Notes under the pieces: model-generated
What the model was told of the DNA's origin: nothing
Database searches by the model: none
Seen by the model: the letters and a program-made list of their open reading frames with translations, nothing else
Part shown: in pieces, positions 1 to 10,865 of the stretch
Layout of the letters: every line of letters begins with the position of its first letter
How positions within the stretch are numbered: position 1 is the first letter of the stretch
NCBI RefSeq assembly: GCF_963082655.1
Contig: NC_081553.1
Location: forward strand, 187,924,752-187,988,751
DNA from: Stomoxys calcitrans
Lineage: Eukaryota; Arthropoda; Insecta; Diptera; Muscidae
Direction of reading: 5' to 3'
Length of the DNA: 64,000 nucleotides
Translations under genes and position numbers: made by a program

Positions 1-212
1 ATTTTTTAAAAGAAAGTAAATGCATTTTTAAAAAACTTAGAATGAACTTTAATCAAATATACTTTTTTTACAATTTTTTTCTAAAGCAAGCTAAAAGTAA
101 CAGCTGATAACTGACAGAAGAAAGAATGCAATTACAGAGTCACAAGCTGTGAAAAAATTTGTCGACGCCGACTATATAAAAAATCCGCAACTACTTTTTG
201 GGCAACCCAATA
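1..212 (-). mobile_element. Mariner-like MITE, copy 1 (cut by window edge)
   Basis: Non-autonomous DNA transposon, seven further copies in this window. The right terminal inverted repeat ends GGGCAACCCAA followed by TA; the left terminus lies outside the window. There is no coding capacity. The terminus resembles mariner-type ends and the TA duplication fits Tc1/mariner transposition; the subfamily is not assigned. The strand is arbitrary: minus is used for copies whose left side reads AAAAGAAAGTAAATGC. Confidence 0.85.
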
Positions 213-1600
213 GTTACCAGCATACGGACAGAAGAATTCTCTGCGACATTAGCTCAATACCTCAGTTTTTGGCATGATTACTATTGTTATCCATTATCCT
301 TGCAAAAGAAAAAGGACAAATCATTTGATTTCTTATAATAATCTCAACTGCTGCGCATTTTACCTTAGTTAAGCGTAATTAATGACTACCTTTTTGATGG
401 TAATTGTGAAATATCAAAATAATTCCCCAAAGCATTGCTCATCATTGACTAATGTTGTTGTTAACTCTTTGCCGAAAAAAGGGTAAGAAATCCTTTTCGA
501 CTGATGTTGATGATGGCGATGATTCTGAAGCTAAGGCACGTGCTCAATAAATAACTCAAGGATTCTTCAATGATTCCCCAAAACGCAATTATTTAATTCT
601 AAAGAAAAATATAAGTCTTACTTAGTTATTTATACGCTCCTATGGCAGAACGCACGCACTCACACACACACACTCAACCACAAGCACACACGCACACAAA
701 TAAACCATCATGCACAGATACTTGTGCACAAACAAGTAAAATCCCCATAGACCAAACCTCAGACTAATTGCAAAAGTTCGCTTTTAATTTTGAACTTTGT
801 TGGCATTTTGATGCTGTTTTTGTTATATCTTAACGCTGCCTTTATATCAAGCCCCCTACCACCAGGTCCTCTCCAAGGATTTTAAAGTACGAAAAAGAAA
901 AAAAAAAACAAAATTCTGGCTTTATTTCGATACTAATATAATTATGATAATTTTCAAATGGCGTTGTGCGAAATACACAAAATGACGAGCTTAATTTCAT
1001 ATCCCTTAACGACAAATGCCAACCATTCATTCTCCAAATCATCCGCAAGGATAATAATACAGCCAAAGGCAGCGGCAGCGGCAGTATCCGCCACAACAAC
1101 AACTGCGGAACAGTTGTTGCAAACAAAAATGAAGAAAGTTAAAAACACGCCAAGTCCAGGATATGGCAAGCAGAAATGAAGAAACTTCTCCCTTGACATA
1201 TTTCTCTTGTACTTTTGAAAAATTACAAGTAATTAAAATCCATTTTCATAGCACCACAAAATTTGCCAAAGCAAAACACAGCAAATGAGACAGCAGTGTA
1301 ACGTTCTGGCCCTTGGTAGTAGCATGGGACTTGGAATAAAAAGTAAAGCAAACAATGATTATTAGCAGACTACAAATTTCCATGAGAAAATGTTCAGCAG
1401 GGGCAGAGATTATGAGTTTATTTACTCGACAGAGAGAGAGAGGGAGAGAGCGGGAGAGAAAGTGAAAGATGGGTATGTGGGAAATGCAAACTTAAATAAG
1501 AGCTAAAGAAATAAATTAATAAAATTGACTACACGCTTCTCTTTTTTCTTATAAAATTTGGCCACATGCCTGTTTGTTAAGGGCAATTTTGTTTTTGGCA
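213..1600. other. Unique AT-rich sequence with microsatellites
   Basis: No supported gene. Contains a CA-rich stretch (about 658-705), a GCA/ACA trinucleotide stretch (about 1067-1106, the cause of short alanine/threonine-rich open frames on both strands) and a GA-rich stretch (about 1430-1465). No splice signals or codon structure support coding use. Confidence 0.6.
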
Positions 1601-2660
1601 GAAAATTTCCAAAGTCAATTTGTTAAGAACACTGAGAGAAAAAAATGATATTTCGCAAACATTTCTTAGAAATATTGTCATTAAATAAAATTTTGCAGAA
1701 ATGGTGTGTTGAGAAAAGCATTTCTTAACACTGAATACTGAGACTGAACATTGAACACTGAGAGAAAAAAATATCATTTCGCAAACATTTCTTAAAAATA
1801 TTTTGTCTTTAGAGAAAAGTTCACGGAAATGGTGTCTTTAAAGAAAAATTTCTAAGAAATTTTCGCCTTTAAACGAACATGTCTCAGATATGTTTGTCTT
1901 TGGAGTGAAATTCCCTAGACATTTGAAGTTTAAATATTTTTTTAGAAATTTTGCTTTTGTCTGAAAGGAAAATTTCTTAGAAATTTTGTCTTTTGATAAA
2001 AAAATCTTAGAAAATTTTGTCTTTCTTAGGAGTTTTGTTTTTGAGAAAATTTCTTTGAAATTTTATATTTTGGGAAGATTTCTTACAAATTCTATCTTTG
2101 GAAATATTGGGTTGCCCGAAAAGTAATTGCGTATTTTTTAAAAGAAAATAAATGCATTTTTAATAAAACTTAGAATGAATTTTAATCAAATACACTTTTT
2201 TACACTTTTTTTCTAAAAGTTGCAGTTGATAACTGACAGAAGAAAAAATGCAATTACAGAGTCACAAGCTGTAAAAAAATTTGTCAACGCCGACTATATG
2301 AAAAATCCGCAATTACTTTTTGGGCAACCCAATAGTTTCATAGAAATTTTATCTTTAAAGAAATTTTCTTGAAATGTTGTCTTTAGAGATAATTTGGGAT
2401 ACCTTGTCCCTAGAGAAAGTTCTGGAAATTTTAGCTTTAGGAAAAAAAAACTAAAATGAGTTTACCTTAGGAGAAAATTTCTTAAAAATTTTGTCTCATG
2501 AGGAAATTTCGCAGTAATTTTGTCTCTTGAGAAAATTTCTTAGAAATTTAAAAAAAAAAAAAAAATCTTAGAAATTTTAGAGAAAATGTCTTAGGAATGT
2601 TGTCTTTCAAGAAAAATTGTTAGAAATCTTGTGCTTTGTGGAAATTTTTTAGAAATTTTG
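1600..2660. repeat. AT-rich ~30-bp degenerate repeat
   Basis: Many diverged copies of a unit resembling AAATTTCTTAGAAATTTTGTC joined by CTTTAGAGAAA. The core AAATTTCTTAGAAATTT is almost self-complementary. A second block of the same repeat lies at about 48,060-48,630. A MITE copy interrupts this block at 2107-2332. No coding potential. Confidence 0.7.
2107..2332 (-). mobile_element. Mariner-like MITE, copy 2
   Basis: 226 bp with inverted termini TTGGGTTGCCC...GGGCAACCCAA and flanking TA at 2105-2106 and 2333-2334. The left repeat carries one A-to-G change (GCCCGAAAAG). Inserted into the AT-rich ~30-bp repeat block. Confidence 0.93.
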
Positions 2661-3180
2661 AATCTTAGGGCCCAGGATTCCTTAGGGGCTCTGGGGCCTT
2701 TAATTTTAGTCCTATGTTTCTACCGTAGGAGTAGGTACATAGGTCCTGTGTGGCAGTGGTACGGTTCTTCAGATACTTCGCTCCTAATGTGGGTACCAAG
2801 ACCGTGATCTTCTCCCAAATACTTTTAACTTTCAAATTCATGCTCTCCTCCGAAATGTATTTATTTGAACCACTTTGTAATAAATGTGGATATCAACTCC
2901 GTGCTCTACTCCTATATCCATGGTCGGTAAATAAGTCAAATTTATGTGGTAGTGGAGCTCACGTTGCCTCAACATTGATATCAGATTCGTTTTCTACTCC
3001 TAAAAGTCTTTCATTTGAGTCCCATATGCGGGCTGTTGGGCGGGGCGGTCCACCACCTAAACAACGGGTACCATGTTTTTGTTTATAAAAGAGTGTACAA
3101 AAATTTGCTTAAATCACCGCACCCATCTCCGTTTTTGAAAGTTAGGGAAAGGGTCCGGAAGGTTCCACCCCTTCATATAA
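2661..3180. other. Unassigned, probably repeat-derived
   Basis: Contains a 112-codon open frame starting at 2750 with no recognisable domain. The wording around 3010-3060 (CCCATATGCGGGCTG, then GGGCGGGGCGG) looks like an old interspersed repeat; a short phrase with similar character occurs at about 6720. No function is assigned. Confidence 0.35.
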
Positions 3181-4972
3181 AAACAAGTAAAAAGACGTTA
3201 AGTTCGGCCGGGCCGAACTTTGGATATCCACCACCTCGGGTATATATGTAAACCACCTTCCATCTAAATCCGATGAAAATTGCGTACCTTATGCCCCATA
3301 GCAGTTATATCGAAATATGTTCCGATTTGGACCAAATATTGGGTTGCCCAAAAAGTAATTGCCGAATTTTTAAAAGAAAGTAAATGCATTTTTTATAAAA
3401 CTTAGAATGAACTTTAATCAAATATACTTTTTAACACTTTTTTTCTAAAGCAAGCTAAAAGTAACAGCTGATAACTGACAGAAGAAAGAATGCAATTACA
3501 GAGTCATAAGCTGTGAAAAAATTTGTCAACGCAGACTATATGACAAATCCGCAATTACTTTTTGGGCAACCCAATATTAATAAGTACAAGCCATTGTTCA
3601 ATTGTGTATAACAATCTATTGGTCTTTTTAGTAGCTATATCTAAAAATAAACCGATCTGAACCATATACGACACAGATGTCGAAAAGCCTAACATAAGTC
3701 ACAGTGTCATTTTTCAGTGAAATCGGATTATAAATGCGCCTTTTATGAAGCCAAGACTTTAAATCGAGAGATCGGTCTACATGGCAGCTATATCCAAATC
3801 TGCACCGATTTGGGCTAAGTTGCAGAAAAATGTCGAAGAGTCTAACACAACGCACTGTCCCAAATTTCAGCGAAATCGGATAATAAATGTGTCTTTTATG
3901 ACCCCAAAACCTTAAATGGAGAGTTCGGTCTTTATGGCAGCTATATCCAAATCTGAACCAATCAGGGTCAAATTGAAGAAAAATGTTGAAGGGCCTAACA
4001 CAACTCACTGTCCCAAATTTCAACAAAATCGGATAATAAATATGGCTTTTATGGGCCTAAGACTCTAAATCTGAGGATCGGTTTATATGGCAGCTATATC
4101 CAAATCTGAACCGATCTGGGTCAAATTTGACGAAAAATTTTGAAGGGCCTATCACAACTCTCTGTCCCAAACTTCAGCAAAATCGGATAAAAAATGTGGC
4201 TTTTATAGCCCTTAGATCCTAAATCGGAGGATGGGTCTATATGGCAGCTATATCCAAATCTGAACCAATCATGGTCAAATTGAAGAAAAATGTCGAAGGG
4301 CCCAACACAACTTACTGTCCCGAATTTCGGCGAAATCGCCTTTTATGGGCCTAAGACCCTAAATCGGCGGATCGATCTATATGGCAGCTATATCCAAATC
4401 GAGACCGATCTAGGCCAAATTGACGAAGAATGTCGAAGAGCCTAACCCAACGCACTGTCTCAAATTTCAGCAAAATCGGATAATAAATGTGGCTTTTATG
4501 GGCCTAAGACCCTAAATCGGCGGATCGGTCTATATGGCAGCTATATTCAAATCTGGACCGATCTAGGCCAAATTGACGAAGGATGTCGAAGGGCCTAATC
4601 CAACGCACTGTCTCAAATTTCGGCAAAATCGGATAATAAATGTGGCTTTTATGGGCCTTAGACCCTAAATCGGAGGATCGGTCTAAATGGAGGCTATATG
4701 AAGATATAGTTCGATATAGCCCATCTTCGAACATAATCTGCTTATGGACAAAGAAAGAACCTGTGCAAAATTTCAGCTCAATATCTCTATTTTTAAAGAC
4801 TGTAGCGTGATTTCAACAGACAGACGGACGGACATGTCTAGATCGTCTTAGATTTTTACGCTGATAAAGAATATATATTCTTTATAGGGACGGAAATGGA
4901 TATTTCGATGTGTTGCAAACGGAATGACAAAATGAATATACCCCCATCCTTCGATGGTGGGTATAAAAAGTG
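3181..4972 (-). repeat. Mini-me/DINE-1-like element, family M2, with 153-bp array
   Basis: Starts with AAACAAGTAAAAAG and a GGCCGGGCC palindrome, and ends with a TATACCC-type terminus (CCATCCTTCGATGGTGGGTATA). Between them are tandem units 153 bp long: the phrase ATGGCAGCTATATCC recurs at steps of 153. Near 4820-4835 is a short GTCY tract read on the minus strand, followed by a TA-rich segment at 4865-4885. This order (terminus, TA-rich tract, GTCY tract, core, GC palindrome) matches the dipteran mini-me/DINE-1 type. A MITE is inserted at 3339-3574. Open frames here come from a unit length divisible by three. Confidence 0.75.
3339..3574 (-). mobile_element. Mariner-like MITE, copy 3, nested in M2
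   Basis: 236 bp, TA duplicated at 3337-3338 and 3575-3576, inverted termini as in the other copies but with GCCGAATTTT replacing GCGGATTTTT on the left. The M2 element continues on both sides. Confidence 0.93.
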
Positions 4973-5066
4973 TAAGCTATTTTCGCCACGGAACCATTCT
5001 GGACCATCTGTGAAAATTCCTATACTGAACACTCAACCAAACAAACACACGCACACAAATTGCTTT

Positions 5067-6662
5067 TTATACCCTCCACCATAAGATGGGGGGTATACTA
5101 ATTTCATCATTCTGATTGTAACTACTCGAAATATTCGTCTGAGACCCCATAAAGTATATATATTCTTGATCGTCGTGAAATTTTATGTCGATCTAGCCAT
5201 GTCCGTCCGTCCGTCTGTCTGTCGAAAGCACGCTAACTTCCGAAGAAGTAAAGCTAGCCGCTTGAAATTTTGCACAAATACTTCTTATTAGTGTAGGTCG
5301 GTTGGTATTGTAAATGGGCCATATCGGTCCATGTTTTGATATAGCTGCCATATAAACCGATCTTGGGTCTTGACTTCTTGACTTCTTGAGCCTCTAGAGT
5401 GCGCAATTCTTTTCCGATTGGGATGAAATTTTGCACGACGTGTTTTGTTATGATATCCAACAACTGTGCCAAGTATGGTTCAAATCGGTTTATAACCTGA
5501 TATAGCTGCCATATAAACCGATCTTGGGTCTTGACTTCTTGATCCTCTAGAGAGCGCAATTCTTATCCGATTGGAATGAAATTTTGCACGATGTGTTTTG
5601 TTATGATATCCAACAACTGTGTCAAGTATGGTTCAAATCGGTTCATAACCTGATATAGCTGCCATATAAACCGATCTGGGGTCTTGACTTCTTGAGCCTC
5701 TAGAGTGCGCAATTCTTATCCGATTGGGATGAAATTTTGCACGACGTGTTTCGTTATGATATCCAACAACTGTGCCAAGTATTGTTCAAATAGGTCCATA
5801 ACCTTATATAGCTGCCATATAAATCGATCTGGGGTCTTGACTTCTTGAGCCTCTAGAGTGCGCAATTCTTATCCGATTGGAATGATATTTTGCACGACGT
5901 ATTTTGTTACGATATCCAACAACTGTGCTAAGTATGGTTCAAATCGGTCCATAACCTTATATAGCTACCATATAAACCGATCTTGGGTCTTGACTTCTTG
6001 ACCCTCTAGAGGGCACAATTCTTATCCGATTTGAATGAATTTTTGCACGAAGTATTTCGTTATGATATCCAACAACTGTGCCAAGTATGGTTGAAATCGG
6101 TCCTTAACCTGATATAGCTGTGATATAAACAGATCTGGGGATTTGATTTCTAGACCTTCTAGAGGGCGCAATTCCTATCCGATTTGGCTGAAATTTTGCA
6201 TGACGTATTTTATTTTTACTTTCAACAACTGTGTCAAATAAGGTTCAAATCGGTTCATAACCTGATATAGCTGCCATATAAACCGATCTGGGATCTTGAC
6301 TTCTTGACCCCTAGAGGTCGCAATTATTATCCGATATGCCTGAAATTTTGTACGATGGATCCTCTCATGACCATCAACAAACGTCTATAGCCCGTTACAG
6401 ATCCCATATAAATCGTTCTCTCTATTTTACTTCGTGAGCCCCAATTGGCGCAATTCTTATACGAATTGGCTGAAATTTTACACAGGTCTCCAAAATATAA
6501 TTTAATTTAATATCTTGATATCGTTTTAATAGCAGAGCAACTCTTTTCTTATATCCTTTTTTGCCTAAGAAGAGATGCCGAGAAAAGAACTCGACAAATG
6601 CGATCCATGGTGGAGGGTATATAAGATTCGGCCCGGTCGAACTTAGCACGCTTTTACTTGTT
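5067..6662 (+). repeat. Mini-me/DINE-1-like element, family M1, complete
   Basis: Begins TATACCCTCCACCATAAG with a facing GGGGGGTATA (terminal hairpin). Then come a TA-rich segment (AAGTATATATATTCTTGATC), a short GTCCGTCCGTCTGTC tract at 5204-5222, about seven tandem units, and the end with a TTCGGCCCGG palindrome and TTTTACTTGTT. The phrase ATAGCTGCC recurs at 5502, 5655, 5808, 5961, 6114 and 6267, an exact 153-bp step. Non-coding; the best example in the window of the family's full architecture. Confidence 0.82.
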
Positions 6663-6769
6663 ATATATAAGACTAGCTGGGTCGGGCCCGCTCCACTGCG
6701 TCTTCTTTCAATCTCTAATAACTTTTATTTGAGCCCTATACACCCAGAAAAAGGTTAATACCTAACATA
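6663..6769. other. Short spacer
   Basis: Unassigned sequence between the M1 element and the L-A LINE fragment; nothing recognised. Confidence 0.4.
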
Positions 6770-7809
6770 CTCATTTCCGACCGGTTGCCTGAGGTTTCCG
6801 ATCGGATACCTGAGATGAATCTTGAAGTCGAGTGGGAAGTACTGCTGCCATCGGCACAGTCTTGGATTGACGGAACCCTAGTATTGCCGACTAGAGGATC
6901 ATGTTACACGGATGGCGTCAAAGCTAGAGGACAGAGTGAGCCTGGGGGTTTACATTGAGAACCCAGGGACTGAGATCTGTTTTAGACTGCTTGACCATAA
7001 AACGGTCCTGCAGGTGGATGTCCGGGCTATCACAGAATGCGTGAGATGGTGTTGTGCTAACGCGAGGACGTCGAGTGTGAACATCTTTACGGACAGTAAA
7101 ATTGCCATAAGGGCAATAACAACCAGGACTGTAAGGTCACCAACAGTCTGAAGTCTAAGAATGAAATTAACACCTTCTCTGAGGATGGCAAAGTCCGCAT
7201 CGTGTGGGTGCCAGGCCATAACGGAGTAAGGGGAAATGAAAGGGCAGACGATTTGGCGGTGAAGGCCAGAGAACTGCCGTCAATAAACTTTAACCCGAAG
7301 CCTTTCAGGTCGACGCAGTCCGAATTAAGGGAGTGGGCGACGAATGCGCATGCAACATTGTGGAATAGCAAAACGGTCGGTAGGACGGCGAAAATCCTAT
7401 GGGGGGATCCAGGTCGTGAGAAGACGGGGCTATTACTGAAAGGAAGCAAGAAGGAGGTCAGTATAGCTATTGGTATCATAACGGGACACATAGGACTACG
7501 AACTATTTCAAATAGGTGCGGCAAGTGATATCATGTGTAGAGCATGCGGGGAAAATGATGAGACGAGAGCATTTCCTTTGTCATTGCCCGGCTTTCGCGT
7601 TCAACAGATACCGGTACTTAGGTGGAGACACAATATCAGACATGAACCAACTTAAGGGAATGGTATTAAAAACAACTAAGGATTTTGTAAGTAGAAGGGA
7701 ATTCCTAACTTAAAATTTTCTTTTTGGACGTTACAACTACCCGATTACTGGCTTAGGTGTATGTCCATAGTGGCATGAGGCGGATTGATATCTGCACCCT
7801 CTTTTCAAC
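6770..7809 (+). pseudogene. L-A LINE fragment: RNase H, zinc knuckle and 3' end
   Basis: Relic of the C-terminal part of ORF2 of an RNase H-bearing non-LTR retrotransposon (I/R1/LOA group, inferred). In frame pieces I read a YTDG-type start of RNase H near 6905, FTDSKIAIRAI around 7085 (catalytic Asp in TDS) and WVPGHNGVRGNERADDLA at 7204-7257, the late RNase H motif with His and Asp. Then comes a cysteine-rich knuckle in which CRACGENDET and HFLCHCPAF stay readable around 7540-7590. The frame changes several times (about 6920, 7150 and 7510), so the copy is dead. The sequence ends in CTCTTTTCAACCTAACCT, shared in reverse with the minus-strand copies at 14.2 and 40.8 kb, so this looks like the true 3' end. 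No poly-A tail is seen. Confidence 0.85.
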
Positions 7810-8024
7810 CTAACCTAGACCATTTCCAGTCTCAACTGACCTACACTAATAGGAAGTAATCGTAATTTCAAAGGAACTTCAAGCGTCTGGCTTAATTCAG
7901 CCGGATGGACATGGCTAGATCGAATTAAAATGTCATGGCGATCAAGAAAATGTTTCCTTTATGGGATGTTGCAAACGAAAAAGCATAATTTCACCATCCA
8001 CCATACTATGGTGGACGGTATAAT
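7810..8024 (-). repeat. M1 element terminal fragment
   Basis: Minus-strand terminal part of an M1 copy: ACCTACACTAATAGGAAGT, a single GTCC-type site (GGATGGACATGGCTAGATCG), then CACCATCCACCATACTATGG closing with GGACGGTATAAT. The tandem core is missing. Confidence 0.65.
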
Positions 8025-8216
8025 CAAAAGACATGCTTGGGTATGGGGCGTATGATTGCTATTAATTAAGGTACTCTATGGTGTATAATTAACATCATCT
8101 ATTGAATAATCATACTTAAGCACTTATAGTGGCCTAGAGTAAAAATTGCTTACTCAATGCTTCAAGAATGAATGGAATGGGTTAAAAGTCCACAAATTTG
8201 ATTGTGGTAGGAGTTA
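8025..8216. other. Unique spacer
   Basis: AT-rich, no recognised feature. Confidence 0.4.
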
Positions 8217-9553
8217 TTATACCCTACACCCCTACTGTGGTACAGGGTACTACAACTTAGTGCATTTTTTTTTTTGTAACACCCACAAGGAAGAGAGATA
8301 GACCCATTGATAAGTATACCTATCGACTAAGAATCACTTTCTGATTCGATTTAGCTATGTCCGTCTGTCCATCTGTCCATGTTAATTTGTGTACAAACTA
8401 TAGGTTGCAATTTTCACCCTATCGTCTTTAAATTTGGTATGAGCATGTTTTCGGCCTAGAGACGAAGCCTGTTGAATTTGGAAATCATCGGTTCAAATTT
8501 GGATATATCTCCTATATATATGTTCATACGATTTAAAGTAATAATGCAAAAAATGGCCATTTGTTAACTGATTCTCTTGAAATTTGGTTGGAAGGATTTT
8601 CTCTTGACTCTTGTCATTGCAATTGAATTTCATAGAAATCGGCTCAGATTTAGATATAGTCCCATATATACTGCGTTGCCCAAAAAGTAATTGCGGATTT
8701 TTTATATAGTCGGCGTCGACAAATTTCGCATTCTTTCTTCTGTCAGTTATCAGCTGTTACTTTTAGCTTGCTTTAGAAAAAAGTGTAAAAAAAGTATATT
8801 TGATTAAAGTTCATTCCAAGTTTTATTAAAAATGCATTTACTTTCTCTTAAAAAATCCGCAATTACTTCTTGGGCAACACAATATATATATATATCGCCG
8901 GATTTTCACTCCTAGACCTACTGCAAGCTCAGTTATTGACCAATCTACACAAAATGTTATGAAACGCTTTCCTCGACGACTTCCACAATATTTGTAAAGT
9001 TTATCGAAATCGGTTCAGATTTAGATATAGCTCCCATATATATGTTCGTCCGATTTTGAGAAATATTGCAATAAAGTGCTCATTTGTTAACCGATTCTCT
9101 TGAAATTTGGTAGGAACGATTTTCTCTTGACTCTTGACATTACTATTGAATTTCATAGAAATCGGTTAAGATTTAGGTATAGCTTCCATATATGTATATA
9201 GCCCTATTTTCACTCCTAGAGCCACTGCAAGCGCATTTATTGACTTATCTTGCAAAAATTTTGCACTACTGCCACAATATCTGAGTTTCGAGCAAACTCG
9301 GCTCAGATTTAGTTATGGCTCCCAGATTTTGGGTAATTTGCAAAAATGTTGTCATATGTCAACCGTAGTTATTAAAAATTTAACATATTTGCTACAAATT
9401 TGATACGGATTCTTTAATAACCCATCTGAAAACATCCGCCGACGTCCATTAAAATTGGTTCAGTACTGGATATAGATCCCACATTGCACTTGTAGGGTAG
9501 ATGTAGGGTATTATACAGTTGGTACCGCCCGACTTTTGCCCTTTCTTACTGGT
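8217..9553 (+). repeat. Mini-me/DINE-1-like element, family M3
   Basis: Starts TTATACCCTACACCCCTACTG with a facing GTACAGGGTA, followed by TTTGTAACACCCACAAGG and a short GTCCGTCTGTCC tract at about 8358. The core units contain ATCGGTTCAGATTTAGATATAG and CCCATATATATGTTCGTCCG. It ends GTAGGGTATTATACAG, an imperfect AGTTGG/CCGACT hairpin and TTACTGGTTT. A MITE is nested at 8671-8882. Non-coding. Confidence 0.75.
8671..8882 (+). mobile_element. Mariner-like MITE, copy 4, nested in M3, internally deleted
   Basis: 212 bp. The left end is altered (CTGCGTTGCCC in place of TTGGGTTGCCC) and the right end reads GGGCAACACAA, so both termini have drifted. About 25 bp of the usual interior (the CACAGCTTGTGACTC part) is absent between 8720 and 8735. 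It sits in a TA-rich run of the M3 element, so the target duplication is not distinct. Confidence 0.88.
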
Positions 9554-10107
9554 TTACATCTGTAAAATGACGAAAGTAAGCAACGAACTTTTCTTCCGCC
9601 CATTAGTCTGTAAACCATTCGAGTTAATGAGCTATAGGATTGAAATTCTTACTTAATGTTGATTGTTAGTCACTTCTAATGAGACATATCTTCATGTATT
9701 GGGTTGCCCAAAAAGTAATTGCGGATTTTTCATATAGTCGGCGTTGACAAATATATTCACAGCTTGTGACTCTGTAATTGCATTCTTTCTTATGTCAGTT
9801 ATCAGCTGTTGCTTTTTGCTTGCTTTAGAAAAAAGTGTAAAAAAAGTATATTTGATTAAAGTTCATTCTAAGTTTTATTAAAAATGCATTTACTTTCTTT
9901 TAAAAAATCCGCAATTACTTTTTGGGCAACCCAATATTTAACCATGGTGAATCATTTGAAGACGAAATTCATATCTGATTGGGTAGAAAATTGATCCAAA
10001 TACCATTGCGATAGGGTCTTTACTTTCCTAAAAGCTTAATTTTTTCACGATTCATCTGAAGTTTCGTATGTGAAGTTCACAAATGACCTAAAATAACCAT
10101 AACAGAA
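9554..10107. other. Unique sequence around a MITE
   Basis: No gene recognised. Holds MITE copy 5 at 9699-9934; the rest is unassigned AT-rich DNA. Confidence 0.5.
9699..9934 (+). mobile_element. Mariner-like MITE, copy 5
   Basis: 236 bp, perfect-looking inverted termini of about 31 bp, TA duplicated at 9697-9698 and 9935-9936. Little diverged from the copies at 12.6 and 33.2 kb. Confidence 0.95.
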
Positions 10108-10400
10108 GGTTAGCGAGGTTAGCATGTCCGCCTGTGACGCTAAGCACCTGGGTTCAGTTCAATCCCGACGTGAATAGTTGGACAAATTTTCAGCCGTGGT
10201 TATCCCCTTACTAATGCTGGCTACATTTTTGACATATCCTTCCATGTTAAAACTTCTCTGCCAAGTGGTGTCGCTATGCGGCTCGCCGTTCGGACTCGAC
10301 GAAAAGGAGGCCCTTTATCATTGAGCTTAAACTTTATTTGAACTGCACTCATTGATATGAGAGAAGTATCCCCTCTTCCTTAGTTGAAAGTTCATGAGAA
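10108..10400 (+). mobile_element. tRNA-derived SINE, near full length
   Basis: Head resembles a tRNA: an A-box-like GTTAGCATGTCCGCC at about 10127 and a B-box region GGGTTCAGTTCAATCC at about 10153, disturbed by a small insertion relative to GGTTCGAATCC in the sister copy at 15.1 kb. The body contains TTCAGCCGTGGTTATCCCCT, CTTCTCTGCCAAGTGGTGTCGC and AAGGAGGCCCTTTATCATTGA, which appear in reverse complement in the copies at 12.3 and 53.1 kb. Pol III transcription and LINE-driven mobilisation are inferred from the SINE class. Confidence 0.82.
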
Positions 10401-10865
10401 ATTTAGTAATTTATGTAAAGTTATAGCAGAATCCCTGGTGGTAGGAAACCAAGGGTCTGTTGGGCATTACATACCTCTTTTTTGCTTAAAAGCAGTAAAC
10501 CCCCAAAATTCAAGAGCATTTTAAAGACAAGTTGTCTTTATTTTTTTTTTTAAATTGCTTCCCTTATGGCTTTCATTTAATTTTCCCAGAAAAAACTGCA
10601 TTCATTTTTCATATATCCATGACAGTTGCTACCATATTTGTGGGAGGTAATGTATGCGTTATCGCACCAGGTGGGTGTTAAAACGGAAATCCTGTTTGTG
10701 TTATGGAAAACCGGAAAAAAAGTTTCACATTGCAAACACAGTGGAGTCACCAAGAAGCGAAGGCATAAAAAAGATCATATATAACTTAAAAGAGTTAATA
10801 AGGGCCAAGAAAATCTATTACTTCTACAGGGACACACGGACGAACTTAAAAAAAAAAAAATAAAA
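10401..10865. other. Unassigned sequence
   Basis: Contains a 69-codon open frame (10,654-10,863), rich in lysine because of A-rich sequence and ending in an A run. No domain recognised; not called as a gene. Confidence 0.4.

Noticed and set aside
958..1179. 73-codon plus frame with Ala and Thr runs, and minus frames over the same DNA
   Set aside because: GCA/ACA repeat translated on both strands; no splice sites, domain or codon signal.
3628..4026. 132-codon minus frame with FGYSCH-type repeats (similar frames at 50,852-51,643)
   Set aside because: The M2 unit is 153 bp, exactly 51 codons, so a stop-free unit stays open across the array. The frame is neither shared by other copies nor protein-like.
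5500..6420. CRISPR-like regularly spaced repeats
   Set aside because: The 153-bp units are continuous tandem repeats without unique spacers, in a eukaryotic genome.
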